NCBI RefSeq assembly: GCF_000373265.1
Contig: NZ_KB890766.1
Location: 461,432 to 525,431, forward strand
Length of the DNA: 64,000 nucleotides
Reading direction: 5' to 3'
Origin: Pontibacter roseus DSM 17521
Lineage (GTDB): Bacteria; Bacteroidota; Bacteroidia; Cytophagales; Hymenobacteraceae
The notes beneath the pieces are model-generated. The model was given only the letters and a program-made list of their open reading frames with translations. It searched no databases and was not told the origin of the DNA. Position numbers and translations under genes: made by a program. Below, piece after piece: positions 9,348 through 19,431 of the stretch (its first letter is position 1; each line of letters opens with the position of its first letter).

Positions 9348-10286
9348 TTAATTGGTGAGAACTGTGCTATAGATTTCAAATATCTGTTTAGAGATTATAT
9401 TATTATCGAATCTTTCAAGTACTGGAGTTCTGTTTGTAATGCGGTTCTGTGTAGAGGAGAGACTTTGGAGGCATCTCACATAGGCGTCAACTTCTTTATT
9501 GATTATAAAGCAGTTATCAATTCCAGAGCAAATAGCCGCCACATCACCTACATTGTTGGAGACTATGGGCAAGGAATTAATTATTGACTCTTTGATAACC
9601 TGCGGGCTTCCCTCCATTATGCTTGATAGTATAAGAGCATCTGCTGCCTGCATTATTCCGTTTAATTGGTCTCTGGTATAGCCTTTTAATTCGATGAATC
9701 TTACGGGTCTAGGAGAGACCTTAGAAAACGCATCAACCACTTTAAAAGCAAATTCTGGATCCTTCACTGGCCTATTAAAGCTTGAAGAAAAAAGTATGAC
9801 AAAATCGGCTTTGCCCCACCCATTTTCAAATCTTATTTTGTGCCTGTCGCACTGGTTTACATTTGTATCAACTCCACATGGGATGATGGAGTAATTTGAT
9901 TTGAAATACTTTACCATTTTAGGAGAGACAAGAATACTATGTGAAGCCAAGTACGAGGCGAGCAGGCCGAAATAGCGTTCAGTCTGTTTATTTATGTCAC
10001 TTCCATGGAAGGTAATAATAATCTTATGCTTACTTAATGATATTAGCTTGCTAAAAACTGCTACAAGCGCCCATAGCCCGTAATGCACGTGTACTATATC
10101 AGGTTTCTTCTTTTGGACAAAATCCCTTAGTTGAAGTATAGCAGTCAGATATCCAAATACGCCTCCCTTTGAAATCAGGAAATGCTGCACATCTACTTGG
10201 AAGTTCTTGGTTAGGAAATCAGCCTGCTCTTTAACAAAAGGGAGTGGCTTGCCGGTTTTTGACCTACTTACGAATATCACATTCAT
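9348..10286 (-). CDS. Glycosyltransferase family 4
   Basis: About 312 residues from the ATG at 10286 (MNVIFVSRSKTGKPLPFVKEQ). This start is chosen because it begins the usual first strand of the GT-B fold. The frame stays open upstream to an ATG at 10334 and a TTG at 10346, but that extension (RPPITCGLYYYLNDS) looks non-family. The C-terminal half has the retaining GT4 signature EGSPQVIKES (E-x7-E) followed by LPIVSNNVGD. IVHVHYGLWAL and TFHGSDIN are typical N-domain motifs. It probably adds one sugar of the exopolysaccharide repeat on the cytoplasmic face. No membrane segment is seen. Confidence 0.85.
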   Translation of the reverse strand: MNVIFVSRSKTGKPLPFVKEQADFLTKNFQVDVQHFLISKGGVFGYLTAILQLRDFVQKKKPDIVHVHYGLWALVAVFSKLISLSKHKIIITFHGSDINKQTERYFGLLASYLASHSILVSPKMVKYFKSNYSIIPCGVDTNVNQCDRHKIRFENGWGKADFVILFSSSFNRPVKDPEFAFKVVDAFSKVSPRPVRFIELKGYTRDQLNGIMQAADALILSSIMEGSPQVIKESIINSLPIVSNNVGDVAAICSGIDNCFIINKEVDAYVRCLQSLSSTQNRITNRTPVLERFDNNIISKQIFEIYSTVLTN

Positions 10287-10358
10287 AGAATCATTTAAAT
10301 AATAGTACAAACCACACGTGATAGGAGGCCTCATAGCAAGCCTCAATCATAAAGTCTG

Positions 10359-11477
10359 TCAAGTGAGAGCAGATTTATAAACTTGCTCAAACTCTTGACC
10401 CATTTTCTCAAGCGAGAAGGAATTCTCAATGATGCTTCTACTGACTCTTCCGAAAGATTGGCATTTTATCTCATCACTTATTAATTCTAAGATAAGCGCT
10501 GCAATTTCTTCAGCTGTTTCGTTCTCAATTAGATACCCATTTTCGTGGTGACGTAGAATTTCCTTAGTCCCTCCAGCATCATTAGCTATCACCGGCTTAG
10601 AAAGCGCCATATATTCCATAATAGAATTTGAAATGCCTTCTCCATGTATAGCCTTATTTGAAAACAATACACCTATGGTAGAGGCATTAACCAGTGCTTC
10701 TACATCATCAATCCTTCCTGGAAGCAGAATTCTAGGGTTGTTACTATTCAGGTTTAGCAACTTTTTAAATTCTTCCTTATTATGGCATGCACCCACCCCT
10801 ATGAAGGTTACGTCCTTTCTGCACTTGGTAACCAATGTGGCCACCCTGTAGAATAAGTTATAATCCTTATTTGGTGAAAATGAAGCAGACATGACTACAG
10901 TGTAAGGTGTAGTAATGCCGTATTTGGCCTTAACCTGCTCCGTAGAGGTAAGATTAATGAATCGATTTAAGTTTATACCATTATATATAATTCTACCCTT
11001 AGCTAGTGGGGGATTATAAGTATCTATCCCAGCTCTGGAATTAGATAAGATTACTTTAGAAAAGTGAAAATTCAATTTATCAATTAGGTAATCAAGAGTC
11101 CATTTATTAACCCTAGGTGGAGCTGCAGTGATTTGACTGTTTATCAAAGGGACCCTTTGACCGATGACTGTGGGTAATGTATAAAGTGATTGTATACGCC
11201 CCCAAGTATGGATAAGATGTGGCTTGAATTCTTTACAAATCTTATAAAATCTAGAAATCAATGCAGCATAGTTGTTCTTTCCTATGCTGCCGATAGCCTG
11301 GTACGGGATATCTAATTTGTAGAAGTCTGGGTAGTGCACTTCATCCTTTGTTACAACTAGCATCAACTCATAGGTGCCTTTTTTCTTTAGATAAGACAGG
11401 AGCTCGATTAAGCGCCTTTCTTTACCTCCTGATTGCAAGCTGCCGATATAAAAAAGAATGCGGGTCCTTTCCATCAT
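10359..11477 (-). CDS. Glycosyltransferase family 4
   Basis: About 372 residues from the ATG at 11477 (MMERTRILFYIGSLQSGGKERR); a TTG two codons further up is possible but unlikely. GT-B fold: a GGKERRL nucleotide-binding start, HTWGRIQSLY, YNGINLNRF, then the GT4 catalytic E-x7-E (GEGISNSIMEYMA) and PVIANDAGGTKEIL. It lies 73 bp upstream of the next glycosyltransferase and presumably shares its transcript. It is expected to transfer a sugar to the lipid-linked repeat unit in the cytoplasm; donor and linkage are unknown. Confidence 0.88.
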   Translation of the reverse strand: MMERTRILFYIGSLQSGGKERRLIELLSYLKKKGTYELMLVVTKDEVHYPDFYKLDIPYQAIGSIGKNNYAALISRFYKICKEFKPHLIHTWGRIQSLYTLPTVIGQRVPLINSQITAAPPRVNKWTLDYLIDKLNFHFSKVILSNSRAGIDTYNPPLAKGRIIYNGINLNRFINLTSTEQVKAKYGITTPYTVVMSASFSPNKDYNLFYRVATLVTKCRKDVTFIGVGACHNKEEFKKLLNLNSNNPRILLPGRIDDVEALVNASTIGVLFSNKAIHGEGISNSIMEYMALSKPVIANDAGGTKEILRHHENGYLIENETAEEIAALILELISDEIKCQSFGRVSRSIIENSFSLEKMGQEFEQVYKSALT

Positions 11478-11526
11478 TAACAAACTAAGTGGATTAACTA
11501 CTTTTAACTACAGAAATACTATTCTT

Positions 11527-12660
11527 CTAAGCTAACACTTCATTACGCTGGCTCACTTTTAGTAATTTGAGCAGATTACTTGTGAGTGCCTTGTAGTCGT
11601 GCCACCTTAATACATAATTTAAAGCGTTGCGAGACATTCCATCGTACTCCTCCTGATTTATAGAAAGAACTTGGCTTTTTAAGTCAAGGGCATCTGTATA
11701 CACTCTGCCTAATCCGTTATTTGATATTATAGAATCAGGATTGACTTTATCGCTTGTTAGTATTGGGGTTCCAACTGCCATAGCCTCCAGGAACGTATTA
11801 CTGAATCCTTCATAATGGGAAGTGTTCAGTAAGTATTTGGCTTGGGAAAGAAAGGGCAGCACTTCCTGCCGTTGTAGGAATCCTATAAATTTGACGTTAG
11901 GCAGGCTTTTCAATCTATTTAAATACAGAACAGTCTCCTCATCAATTTTAGGTATCTCTTTTCCTGCAATGATAAATTGCTCCTTCTCTAAAAGAGTAGC
12001 TATATCGAATAGCAATTTTAGGTTCTTTTGGTATTGAAAAAGCCCAATCCACGCTATGAAACTCTTGCTTGCAATTTCATCCGAGCCCTGAATGGTACTC
12101 GCAAAAATAGGATTGGAAATCTTATATACACTATTGTTAGGAAACCTCTTAGACACAATAGATAACTGATAGTCGTTTTGGCACAGAATGTAATCGGATA
12201 ACTTAAATCCCAAGTTCTGGAAGTATCGATGTGCAGCAGAATGGCTTCTAAAAAAACGGGAATCCACTAGAAAGTCATTCGATACTCGTTGCAAGAACTT
12301 TATCTTCAGCTTTCGACAAATAAGGGCCACTATAAAAGAATCCCAAGCTGGGATACCTTTGTAGACATAATCCGGCTTAGTCTCTTTTAGAGTTTTGTAG
12401 ATATAGGGCAGACGATAGTATAGCCATCTTAGCCAACGTATACCTTTAGTTCGGTCAAAGTCAGGTAGAATTGTTATATCCTGACAATCATCTTTTACTA
12501 AGCCTATTTTACTTGGGTCTGACAATACGCATACCTCATGACCAGATGCTAATAAGCCCATTATCCAACCATACGCCTGTACTGCTGCTCCCCCTGATGG
12601 TTTTTCGTCCTTCAGTAGAATATTGATAATCTTATCGTCGTAAAAAAGAAACTTAGCCAT
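11527..12660 (-). CDS. Glycosyltransferase family 4
   Basis: About 377 residues from the ATG at 12660 (MAKFLFYDDKI); the TTG at 12666 is a weaker alternative. The N-domain has PSGGAAVQAYGW and DYVYKGIPAWDS. The C-domain has AWIGLFQYQKNLKLLFDIA and the GT4 signature EGFSNTFLEAMAVGTPILTS with its E-x7-E pair. It is the third GT4 enzyme in the run, which suggests a repeat unit of at least four sugars including the one added by the initiating transferase. Confidence 0.88.
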   Translation of the reverse strand: MAKFLFYDDKIINILLKDEKPSGGAAVQAYGWIMGLLASGHEVCVLSDPSKIGLVKDDCQDITILPDFDRTKGIRWLRWLYYRLPYIYKTLKETKPDYVYKGIPAWDSFIVALICRKLKIKFLQRVSNDFLVDSRFFRSHSAAHRYFQNLGFKLSDYILCQNDYQLSIVSKRFPNNSVYKISNPIFASTIQGSDEIASKSFIAWIGLFQYQKNLKLLFDIATLLEKEQFIIAGKEIPKIDEETVLYLNRLKSLPNVKFIGFLQRQEVLPFLSQAKYLLNTSHYEGFSNTFLEAMAVGTPILTSDKVNPDSIISNNGLGRVYTDALDLKSQVLSINQEEYDGMSRNALNYVLRWHDYKALTSNLLKLLKVSQRNEVLA

Positions 12661-12740
12661 TGTCAATTTGATTAGTATATAAGCTTTTTTAGAATGACAA
12701 ATTCAATAGTATAAAAAGCTAATCATGTAGAGTGTCTCGT

Positions 12741-14015
12741 TCAATAAAGTTTTGGCTGCAGCTGTTGCTTAGGCTCACTCATTGAGTTCTTTTCTTCGAC
12801 ATCCTCATTTTCTTTAGCTAGCGGCAGGTATAAGAGCAAGAAGAGCAGAATGGTACATTCTACGCTTGTATAGCGCCCTGTTATAGTATAGACTATGAAT
12901 GCCGCTGCGCAATAAAGGAATATGTAGGTATCGGTCTTGTTAGTCGCATTTTCAAACGCTTTCCAGAAGCTAGAAGCGACCATCAGAAGGTAGAGGATTA
13001 AACCAATGATGCCTGTTGAGTGGACAATATTAGTAACATCGGAATGGAGGCTTCTCTCATCTAAAATCCCTTTTCCATAGTTACCTGCACTATTAAGAAG
13101 TTCATACCCAAACAAGGGGTCATAATCCTGATACACAAACATATCTTTGTAAAGTATATCATACTCCAGAAAACGCGTTTCCTCTCCCAGTTCCCGTTCA
13201 GCTAGTTTTCTCTGTTCATACCTTTCCACAAATACTGTCATGAAATTTGTGTTGACTGCAACTACCAATCCCATGACCAGTGAAACTGCTCCAAAAACAA
13301 CCAATTTCATTGAATTCTTTTTGTTCATCAGCAGGAATACCACCACTGCTAATGCCAATAGACACAAGCCCATAACGGAGCGCCTGAAAGATAACATGGT
13401 GATTAAGAAGGAAATCACAAGTGCTGAAAAGTATAATAAATTCCTCTTGCTAACGACACTCAGTAAGACAATGAATACAGCAGGAGCTATGATGTTGAAA
13501 TCCGTGGCGTAAAGGTTCCCATAGAGCACTCCCGATGTAATCCCATACATTAGGTTGGGGGAATAACCCATCACAGTGGAGGCTCCTGCATTCATTATGT
13601 AAATGGCCAGAATAAGAAAAGCTGAAGTCGTCAGTTCCCTTTGAACCTCCTCTCTTGAATATTTCTTATAAATAGCGCTTATCAGCGGAATAGAAAGAAA
13701 CAGCCACATGACGGCAAAGAAGCTAGGCCTTATTGTTTCAAAGTTTGATGTTCTGGTTGCCAAGACAAGGTATAGCAGGATTAGAATCAGTGAAAATACA
13801 TTCTCCCGGAAAAATGAGTTATTTCGGTAAATAAAATATAAGATGAAGAAAGAAATTACACCATAATAAAGAAGCGCCGGTGTGAATGGAGTAATGACCA
13901 CACGACAAAAAATAATCATTGGCAAGTAAAATATGGCCAATTCCTTTTTGTATAGGAATAGATATACAGCGAAGCCGTAGGTGAAAATTTCTATAGCGAG
14001 GAAAAAGAGACTCAT
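12741..14015 (-). CDS. O-antigen polymerase (Wzy)-like membrane protein
   Basis: 424 residues with about 10-12 hydrophobic segments and a long hydrophilic loop near residues 265-330 (YEQRKLAERELGEETRFLEY...LHSDVTNIVHSTGIIGLI). That layout is typical of Wzy polymerases and O-antigen ligases (PF04932-like). It would join flipped repeat units on the periplasmic side. The C-terminal tail is charged and Q-rich. Wzy proteins diverge strongly, so the call rests on topology, the loop with its H-S-T-G context and the position between glycosyltransferases and flippase. Confidence 0.75.
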   Translation of the reverse strand: MSLFFLAIEIFTYGFAVYLFLYKKELAIFYLPMIIFCRVVITPFTPALLYYGVISFFILYFIYRNNSFFRENVFSLILILLYLVLATRTSNFETIRPSFFAVMWLFLSIPLISAIYKKYSREEVQRELTTSAFLILAIYIMNAGASTVMGYSPNLMYGITSGVLYGNLYATDFNIIAPAVFIVLLSVVSKRNLLYFSALVISFLITMLSFRRSVMGLCLLALAVVVFLLMNKKNSMKLVVFGAVSLVMGLVVAVNTNFMTVFVERYEQRKLAERELGEETRFLEYDILYKDMFVYQDYDPLFGYELLNSAGNYGKGILDERSLHSDVTNIVHSTGIIGLILYLLMVASSFWKAFENATNKTDTYIFLYCAAAFIVYTITGRYTSVECTILLFLLLYLPLAKENEDVEEKNSMSEPKQQLQPKLY

Positions 14016-14027
14016 TACTTCTTTAAA

Positions 14028-14798
14028 TTAAATTTCTTCTAAGAGATTCTTCATGTAATGCACGTTTTCACTGATAGCTATCTCTCCATTTATCTCGAAA
14101 ATCCTAAGATTTTTTTCCTTTAACTTCTGGAGAATTAGGTGCTGGGTGCGCTGCCACTTTTCTGTTTCTTCTAATAAGCCTTCCGTATCTTTCCCTAGAT
14201 GTGAGGCAATCACTTTGCTTCTGTTTTCAAGTCTATTTGTAATGACGGCATTGTCTGAAACATTAATATGAAAGACAGCATGAGGCAAAGGCACCAGGGA
14301 CAGATACTTCTCTATAAATGGTGATTCGGCCTGTTCATCACTGCTAATGAGGAAAGATTTCTGCAAAAAGCCTTCCTCAATAAGACAAGCCTTTCCGTTC
14401 GCTTTTTCTCTTATCGCCTGGTATCTGCAAAAGTCACTGAATAAGAAATAAGCCGATCTGAACCGCTTATCCATATCCTTAGAGTCATTTGCATCTGATA
14501 GATGATTCCAGCAGAGGCTGGCAAGCTTTTCGTTATGATTTATAAATCGCAGTCCATAATCAACTGCCAAACTCTTGGGTCTTCTCTTGCCCAAGGCTCC
14601 GCGAAGCTTATACTCCAACCATCCACCAATATTCACAAAACCTGGATTATCAGGCGCCAACAATAAATCCTGATGCACCCACTTTAGGTTTTTATTCCAG
14701 CTTTCACATAAGGCGCTATAAATAGTTGACTTCCCTACACCAGGTGGGCCAATGATTTCGATTAGTTTGGGGCCTTGTTGGCTAGAATGCTGTCTCAT
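14028..14798 (-). CDS. P-loop nucleotide-binding protein of unknown function
   Basis: 256 residues. A Walker A motif lies near the start (EIIGPPGVGKSTIYSAL, about residues 13-29). CLIEEGFLQKSFLI in the middle resembles the LID/Walker B area of small kinases, and DNAVITNRLENRSK could hold phosphate-contacting Arg residues. The fold is probably kinase-like, but the substrate is unknown. Its start overlaps the end of the upstream gene by 4 bases (ATGA), so the two are probably translated together. The upstream partner also carries a kinase-like domain. Confidence 0.65.
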   Translation of the reverse strand: MRQHSSQQGPKLIEIIGPPGVGKSTIYSALCESWNKNLKWVHQDLLLAPDNPGFVNIGGWLEYKLRGALGKRRPKSLAVDYGLRFINHNEKLASLCWNHLSDANDSKDMDKRFRSAYFLFSDFCRYQAIREKANGKACLIEEGFLQKSFLISSDEQAESPFIEKYLSLVPLPHAVFHINVSDNAVITNRLENRSKVIASHLGKDTEGLLEETEKWQRTQHLILQKLKEKNLRIFEINGEIAISENVHYMKNLLEEI

Positions 14799-16249
14799 AT
14801 TGAATTCCAGATTGCTCGTTTTGCGTTCAACAGGACTTGGTGGTATGGCTCGCTCGCATCAATCGTCACTACCTTCGCGTGTTTGAATGTGATTGCATCT
14901 ATGTTTTTGCATTTCTGTTTTATCATCTCTAAGTCATGCTCAGGCTTTCTCTGTGATGCGATTTCAGGAGTTATATGTAGCTTTATAACAAGGTCGGGCT
15001 CTACTTCGGTGACCTCATCAAACATTTTCATCTCTTGTCGCGCAAAGAAGGAGTTGCCCTTGCCCTGAAGGTATGGGCCATCATTTATACCGAACACATC
15101 CTTTTGGGGGAATCTGTCACAGATGATGATACTGCCACCTTGGCTCATTTTCTCAGCTAAACGGAGGGAGTTCAGTTTCTCCTTTATTAAGAGCAAGTAA
15201 TAAAGCTTTCCTAAGGCTTTTCTAAAGTACCTAGGTGCTTTGTTTCCTGAGAACAGAATGTATGCCCTTGAAAACAGCGTTTTGTTATAGCTCCTGATAA
15301 AAGGGCTTTTCCCTAAATAGAAATAATGTGTATCAATCTTAAATGAAAGCCACTCTATTAATTCTCTACTCAGAGTGCTTTTCCCTGAACCGTCGCTGCC
15401 AATTAAGGCTATCACTTTTCCTCCATTGCATAGGGTTTTGCCAAACCTATCTGGACCAATGAACTTATGAGAGTGTTTTTTGAATTTCAGTAAAGACTTG
15501 TAATAGCTGGATATCATCAATGATTGCCTCCAGGGCATACGAAAAAAGGGAATAACCTGCTGGTATAGCAAGCTAGATATCTCAAGTATATCCTCGGGCC
15601 TTTTCTTATCTAGTATCGTGTTGATTTGTACTTCAAATCCATTTGGAATCTTTAGGTTCAGCTTTGAGCAGAGGTTTCTGATTTCCATCAAATCAGATTT
15701 CTGGAGCAGACTGAGTAGTTCAGCTTGTATATAGCTGGGTATTTTTGGAGTATCTTTTCTCCTCTCGTTTAGGGGCATTTTCGCCCAGATGCGGATGAAT
15801 AATACTAATGCCTCCAACTCTGGTTCTGGTATAGGCCAACCCGTCTGATCATCTATTATTACATGCTCAAAGAATACTTCAATCCAAGGCAAGTAGAGAT
15901 GTTTGACATGCTGTATGCCTGTAACTAAAGCATAGTGTGCATGAACATGCAACAGTTTTCCGGTTTCATAGTCCAGCCCAATCCAATCATCCACATCTGG
16001 GTAAGTGCTCCAAGGCTGACTTTGTATTTTTTTATAGCCAAGGTTATATAAGCAGGCTTCAAAGAGGGGCTTGTCTGTTGGGTATATCAGCAAATCCAAG
16101 TCTGTTTTCCCGGCCAAACCCTTTGACAAGTGGCTGTTACTCTTCCAGTGTGCAAACCTAATGTTACAGCTCTTAAGTTCTCCAAGAAGCTTATTAGACT
16201 CCTGTGTAGCAGTGTACTCAGGCATATCTACTATCTCAGGGCTATACAT
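14795..16249 (-). CDS. Nucleotidyltransferase - thymidylate-kinase-like fusion protein
   Basis: 484 residues in two parts. The N-terminal part (about 25-200) has a nucleotidyltransferase-like motif, FAHWKSNSHLSKGLAGKTDLDLL, whose DLD pair is the likely metal site. The C-terminal part (about 275-484) has Walker A (VIALIGSDGSGKSTLSREL), a THYFYLGKSPF lid-like stretch and IIICDRFPQKD, which resembles the DR(F/Y) motif of thymidylate kinases. I expect binding of a nucleotide and a sugar or lipid phosphate rather than dTMP, since this kind of fusion lies in polysaccharide clusters. The substrate is not established. Confidence 0.7.
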   Translation of the reverse strand: MYSPEIVDMPEYTATQESNKLLGELKSCNIRFAHWKSNSHLSKGLAGKTDLDLLIYPTDKPLFEACLYNLGYKKIQSQPWSTYPDVDDWIGLDYETGKLLHVHAHYALVTGIQHVKHLYLPWIEVFFEHVIIDDQTGWPIPEPELEALVLFIRIWAKMPLNERRKDTPKIPSYIQAELLSLLQKSDLMEIRNLCSKLNLKIPNGFEVQINTILDKKRPEDILEISSLLYQQVIPFFRMPWRQSLMISSYYKSLLKFKKHSHKFIGPDRFGKTLCNGGKVIALIGSDGSGKSTLSRELIEWLSFKIDTHYFYLGKSPFIRSYNKTLFSRAYILFSGNKAPRYFRKALGKLYYLLLIKEKLNSLRLAEKMSQGGSIIICDRFPQKDVFGINDGPYLQGKGNSFFARQEMKMFDEVTEVEPDLVIKLHITPEIASQRKPEHDLEMIKQKCKNIDAITFKHAKVVTIDASEPYHQVLLNAKRAIWNSI

Positions 16250-16432
16250 GGTGTCATTTATCTTTTAAATTAATAATCGTTTATCGTTGTTGGCTATCTA
16301 ACTGGTCTCTGTTAATTAGCAGACTAAGAGTGTGCTCCTCAATCAGTGGAAGTAGCGTTTTTATTATCACTTGCTATTGATACTATCTGGCCAGTTTAAA
16401 TCCTTTTCTGAATGTGCGAATCAGTTAAGAGA

Positions 16433-17983
16433 TTACTCTTTCTTTAGTACTTTTATTTTAGATACTGTTTCCCATACCTCTTTTCTGGCTGGACCTCCAA
16501 GACCAGAAAACCAAAATATGAAAGCTGTGGTAACCGCTGTGGCGAAACCGGCGGCAAATAGTTGTATCCATCCATCTATCGATACCCATTGACTTAGGTA
16601 TGCTGCCGATACAAGGAGCAAAGCAGATGTCAGAAAGGGCTGAATCATTTGTATGGCAATCATACGGGAGTCATCCCTCATGCTCTCTTTCAATATCAGA
16701 GGATATCCTATTGTTAGAATAAACCTGCCTAAAAGAACACTGCTGCATAACCCGATAATAGCGTATTCTCTTACCAGGAAATAAGCAAACAGGAAAGTAA
16801 TGGCTGATGCAATAGAGGAGTAAAGGACTTTTCTCTTCATATCCAGCGTGACATTAATAATCAAGCTATCAATTTCAAAGAATATTAGCTGCACCGCTAC
16901 AAACAGAATCAACAGGTTTTCAATAGAGCCAGCAAAGTGCTCTTCACCTATCCAGAGCTTGATGAATGATTCATTCAGCAATACAACAGCAACTCCTAAA
17001 CTGCAAGCAAGCAACCAGTTTAAAGAAACAATAATTCTTCTGGCTTTTATGACTTTGTCATATTCCTGCTTCCCAAAGAGGCCGCCTATACCTGGTATGA
17101 TACCTGACACTACTGAACTCACCACGCCCTGCAATGCGCTTGAAGCGAACATAGTGATGGCATACTTGGTGACAAAGACGGGCCCGGCTATGTATCCTAG
17201 TACGATTTTGTCGCTGTGTAGAAGTAACATTTTGGAGCCGGTAAAAGCCATGAACCAGCCGCTTAGTTTTCCATAGGAAACTACTTTAGATAGGTTAGTA
17301 GAACCGAAGCCAAACCAACCTATGTTTTGCTTTACGATGTAATAAAAGGTGAACCCTGTTACAAGTGATACCACCACGTCAACAGCAGACAGGCCAATTA
17401 TTCCATACCCCTGTGTAACTGCCAGAACTTTCAAACCTCCACCAAGTGCCACAATGCCAGCCCGAAACCCCATACGCCTGAAGCCCAGGTTCATTCCCCT
17501 TAGTACAGATTCAAACAGACTGAAGACCTTGTTGATGACCAGAGAGAGAATCAGGATAGAACACGTGAGTCTGATAAGTTGATAGTGTTCTACGCCTGCT
17601 TGTGTAAGGTATGGCGCATACCAGATGATTATACCTCCAATGATTAGGACAATCGGCAAAATAAGAACGGTAACTAAGAGAGCTGTTGTTACTTCACTCC
17701 TTAGTTCCTGCTCATCGACTGTATCCCTTTTATTGGCGATTGACCATTTGAGTACCTGGGATGCCCGAATATCAGCCATGCCAGCATACCCGGTCATCTG
17801 GCTGAGCATTTGCCAAATGCCATATAATGTGCTCCCTAAGCCGCCTACAATAAAAGGACTTACAATAAAGCCCGTTATCTGAGCTCCTGCGTAGTCAATG
17901 ATACTTGTTAGAGAATTCAGATAAGCTCTCTGCTTAAGATTCTCCTTCTTCTTTACTGGGGCGGTAATCAATTCTCCATTCAA
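16433..17983 (-). CDS. Polysaccharide flippase (Wzx-like, MOP superfamily)
   Basis: 516 residues with about 12-14 membrane segments and the usual MOP-family opening after a short polar N-terminus (LTSIIDYAGAQITGFIVSPFIVGGLGSTLYGIW). It should flip undecaprenyl-linked repeat units to the periplasmic leaflet. The only reasonable start in frame is a TTG at 17983 (NGELITAPVKKKENLKQ); the next ATG is about 40 residues in and would remove the first membrane helix. A TTG start or a lost ATG is therefore a small oddity. Confidence 0.85.
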   Translation of the reverse strand: MNGELITAPVKKKENLKQRAYLNSLTSIIDYAGAQITGFIVSPFIVGGLGSTLYGIWQMLSQMTGYAGMADIRASQVLKWSIANKRDTVDEQELRSEVTTALLVTVLILPIVLIIGGIIIWYAPYLTQAGVEHYQLIRLTCSILILSLVINKVFSLFESVLRGMNLGFRRMGFRAGIVALGGGLKVLAVTQGYGIIGLSAVDVVVSLVTGFTFYYIVKQNIGWFGFGSTNLSKVVSYGKLSGWFMAFTGSKMLLLHSDKIVLGYIAGPVFVTKYAITMFASSALQGVVSSVVSGIIPGIGGLFGKQEYDKVIKARRIIVSLNWLLACSLGVAVVLLNESFIKLWIGEEHFAGSIENLLILFVAVQLIFFEIDSLIINVTLDMKRKVLYSSIASAITFLFAYFLVREYAIIGLCSSVLLGRFILTIGYPLILKESMRDDSRMIAIQMIQPFLTSALLLVSAAYLSQWVSIDGWIQLFAAGFATAVTTAFIFWFSGLGGPARKEVWETVSKIKVLKKE

Positions 17984-18112
17984 GGGTGTGTGTGGATGTA
18001 AAGTGGTGTATGTAACCTCGTTACCAACTCAAATCAGTAAGTGTAATCTGTTCAAATTTGAATGCCAATATGGCAATAGGATAAACCTTGATTAGTTATT
18101 CCAAACTTTCTT

Positions 18113-19204
18113 CTAGGCACTCTGCTGCTCCAAATCAGCTCCTGTAAATTTGTTGACGGCATAATAGTCTTTGTACCAATCCACGAACTTCTTCAAACCA
18201 TACTGTATGGTGGTGCTCGGTTTATAGTTGAAGTTCTGCATGAGGTCATCCACATTTGCCCAAGTGGACGTCACATCTCCTGGCTGGATATCTTTCATCT
18301 CAATTATCGCCTTTTCCCCGATACATGTCTCTATCTCCTTTATGAAGCTCATTAGTGAAACTGGACTGTTGTTGCCTATGTTATAAATGCAATAGGGCGC
18401 AGTGGAGCGAGAGGGATCAGGTTGCCTGCTATCCCATTCTGCACAGGGCTCCGCTGGCTTCTCCATCACATTGATGATGCCATTCGTGATATCATCAATG
18501 TAAGTGAAGTCCCTTTTCATTTTACCATGATTGAAGACCTGTATAGGTTTTTTATTAGATATTGCATCAGCAAATAAGAAATATGCCATATCTGGCCTGC
18601 CCCATGGACCATAGACTGTGAAGAACCGAAGCCCGGAGGTCGGTATCTTGTACAGGTGGCTATAAGTATGAGCCATGAGCTCGTTAGCTTTTTTACTGGC
18701 CGCGTAAAGGGATACTGGGTGGTCTACAGTGTGTTTGACTGAAAAAGGCATGGTAGAGTTGAGTCCATATACACTGGATGAACTGGCATAAACCAAGTGT
18801 TTGATTTTGTTATGTCTGCTGGCTTCCAGAATGTTCAGAAAGCTTATCAGGTTGGACTGCGCGTAGGCATCTGGGTTTGTGATGGAATATCGGACGCCTG
18901 CCTGTGCGGCTAAATGTACTATCACATCGAAATCTTCCCGGGCACAAAGCGTCATGAGAGCTTGTTTATCTTCCAGGTTCATTCTGATAAATCGGTATCC
19001 ATGATGCTTGAAGCTGGTCACCTCTTTGTTCCAGTCAATATGTTCGTAAGCTATTCCACTCTCCGCGAGTCGGTCAAATTTGAGCTTAGGGTCATAGTAG
19101 TCGTTGATGTTGTCGATACCTACTACTTCATCGCCCCTAAGGAGGAGTTTTTCTGCTAAGTGAAACCCAACAAAGCCTGCTGTTCCTGTGACTAAAATTT
19201 TCAT
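18113..19204 (-). CDS. UDP-glucuronate 4-epimerase (extended SDR family)
   Basis: 363 residues. The NAD-binding GxxGxxG is TGTAGFVGFHLAE at residues 7-19. INDYYDPKLK at 38-47 is typical of UDP-glucuronate/UDP-glucose 4-epimerases. The catalytic S-Y-K set is SSSSVYG plus YAASKKANE (Tyr near 167). FFTVYGPWGRPDMAYFLFADAI is the classic motif of the uronate-specific group. The reaction interconverts UDP-GlcA and UDP-GalA, so the polymer probably contains galacturonate or a derivative. A UDP-glucose dehydrogenase to make UDP-GlcA is not in the window. Confidence 0.88.
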   Translation of the reverse strand: MKILVTGTAGFVGFHLAEKLLLRGDEVVGIDNINDYYDPKLKFDRLAESGIAYEHIDWNKEVTSFKHHGYRFIRMNLEDKQALMTLCAREDFDVIVHLAAQAGVRYSITNPDAYAQSNLISFLNILEASRHNKIKHLVYASSSSVYGLNSTMPFSVKHTVDHPVSLYAASKKANELMAHTYSHLYKIPTSGLRFFTVYGPWGRPDMAYFLFADAISNKKPIQVFNHGKMKRDFTYIDDITNGIINVMEKPAEPCAEWDSRQPDPSRSTAPYCIYNIGNNSPVSLMSFIKEIETCIGEKAIIEMKDIQPGDVTSTWANVDDLMQNFNYKPSTTIQYGLKKFVDWYKDYYAVNKFTGADLEQQSA

Positions 19205-19431
19205 CTATTGACTCGTTTAAAGGTTTATAAAGCATTCAAAGTGTAACTATCAATGTCTTGATAATCGGCTTCGGCAAACTAACCAGGGTATAGCTTCGCC
19301 AATCTCAGCCAAACAGTGTGACAGAGTAAATGGCTTACAGCCTGCTACAGCTACTGCCAAGTGATTCCTGTTTCTTCTACTTTTACTTTTGAGGGTAAAG
19401 CTTTCGGGGCACCGTAGAATACAGAGTTAAG

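Noticed and set aside
16433-17983. Thought of as a truncated flippase because no ATG fits
   Set aside because: The TTG at 17983 gives a full-length protein with a normal first helix; truncation is not needed.
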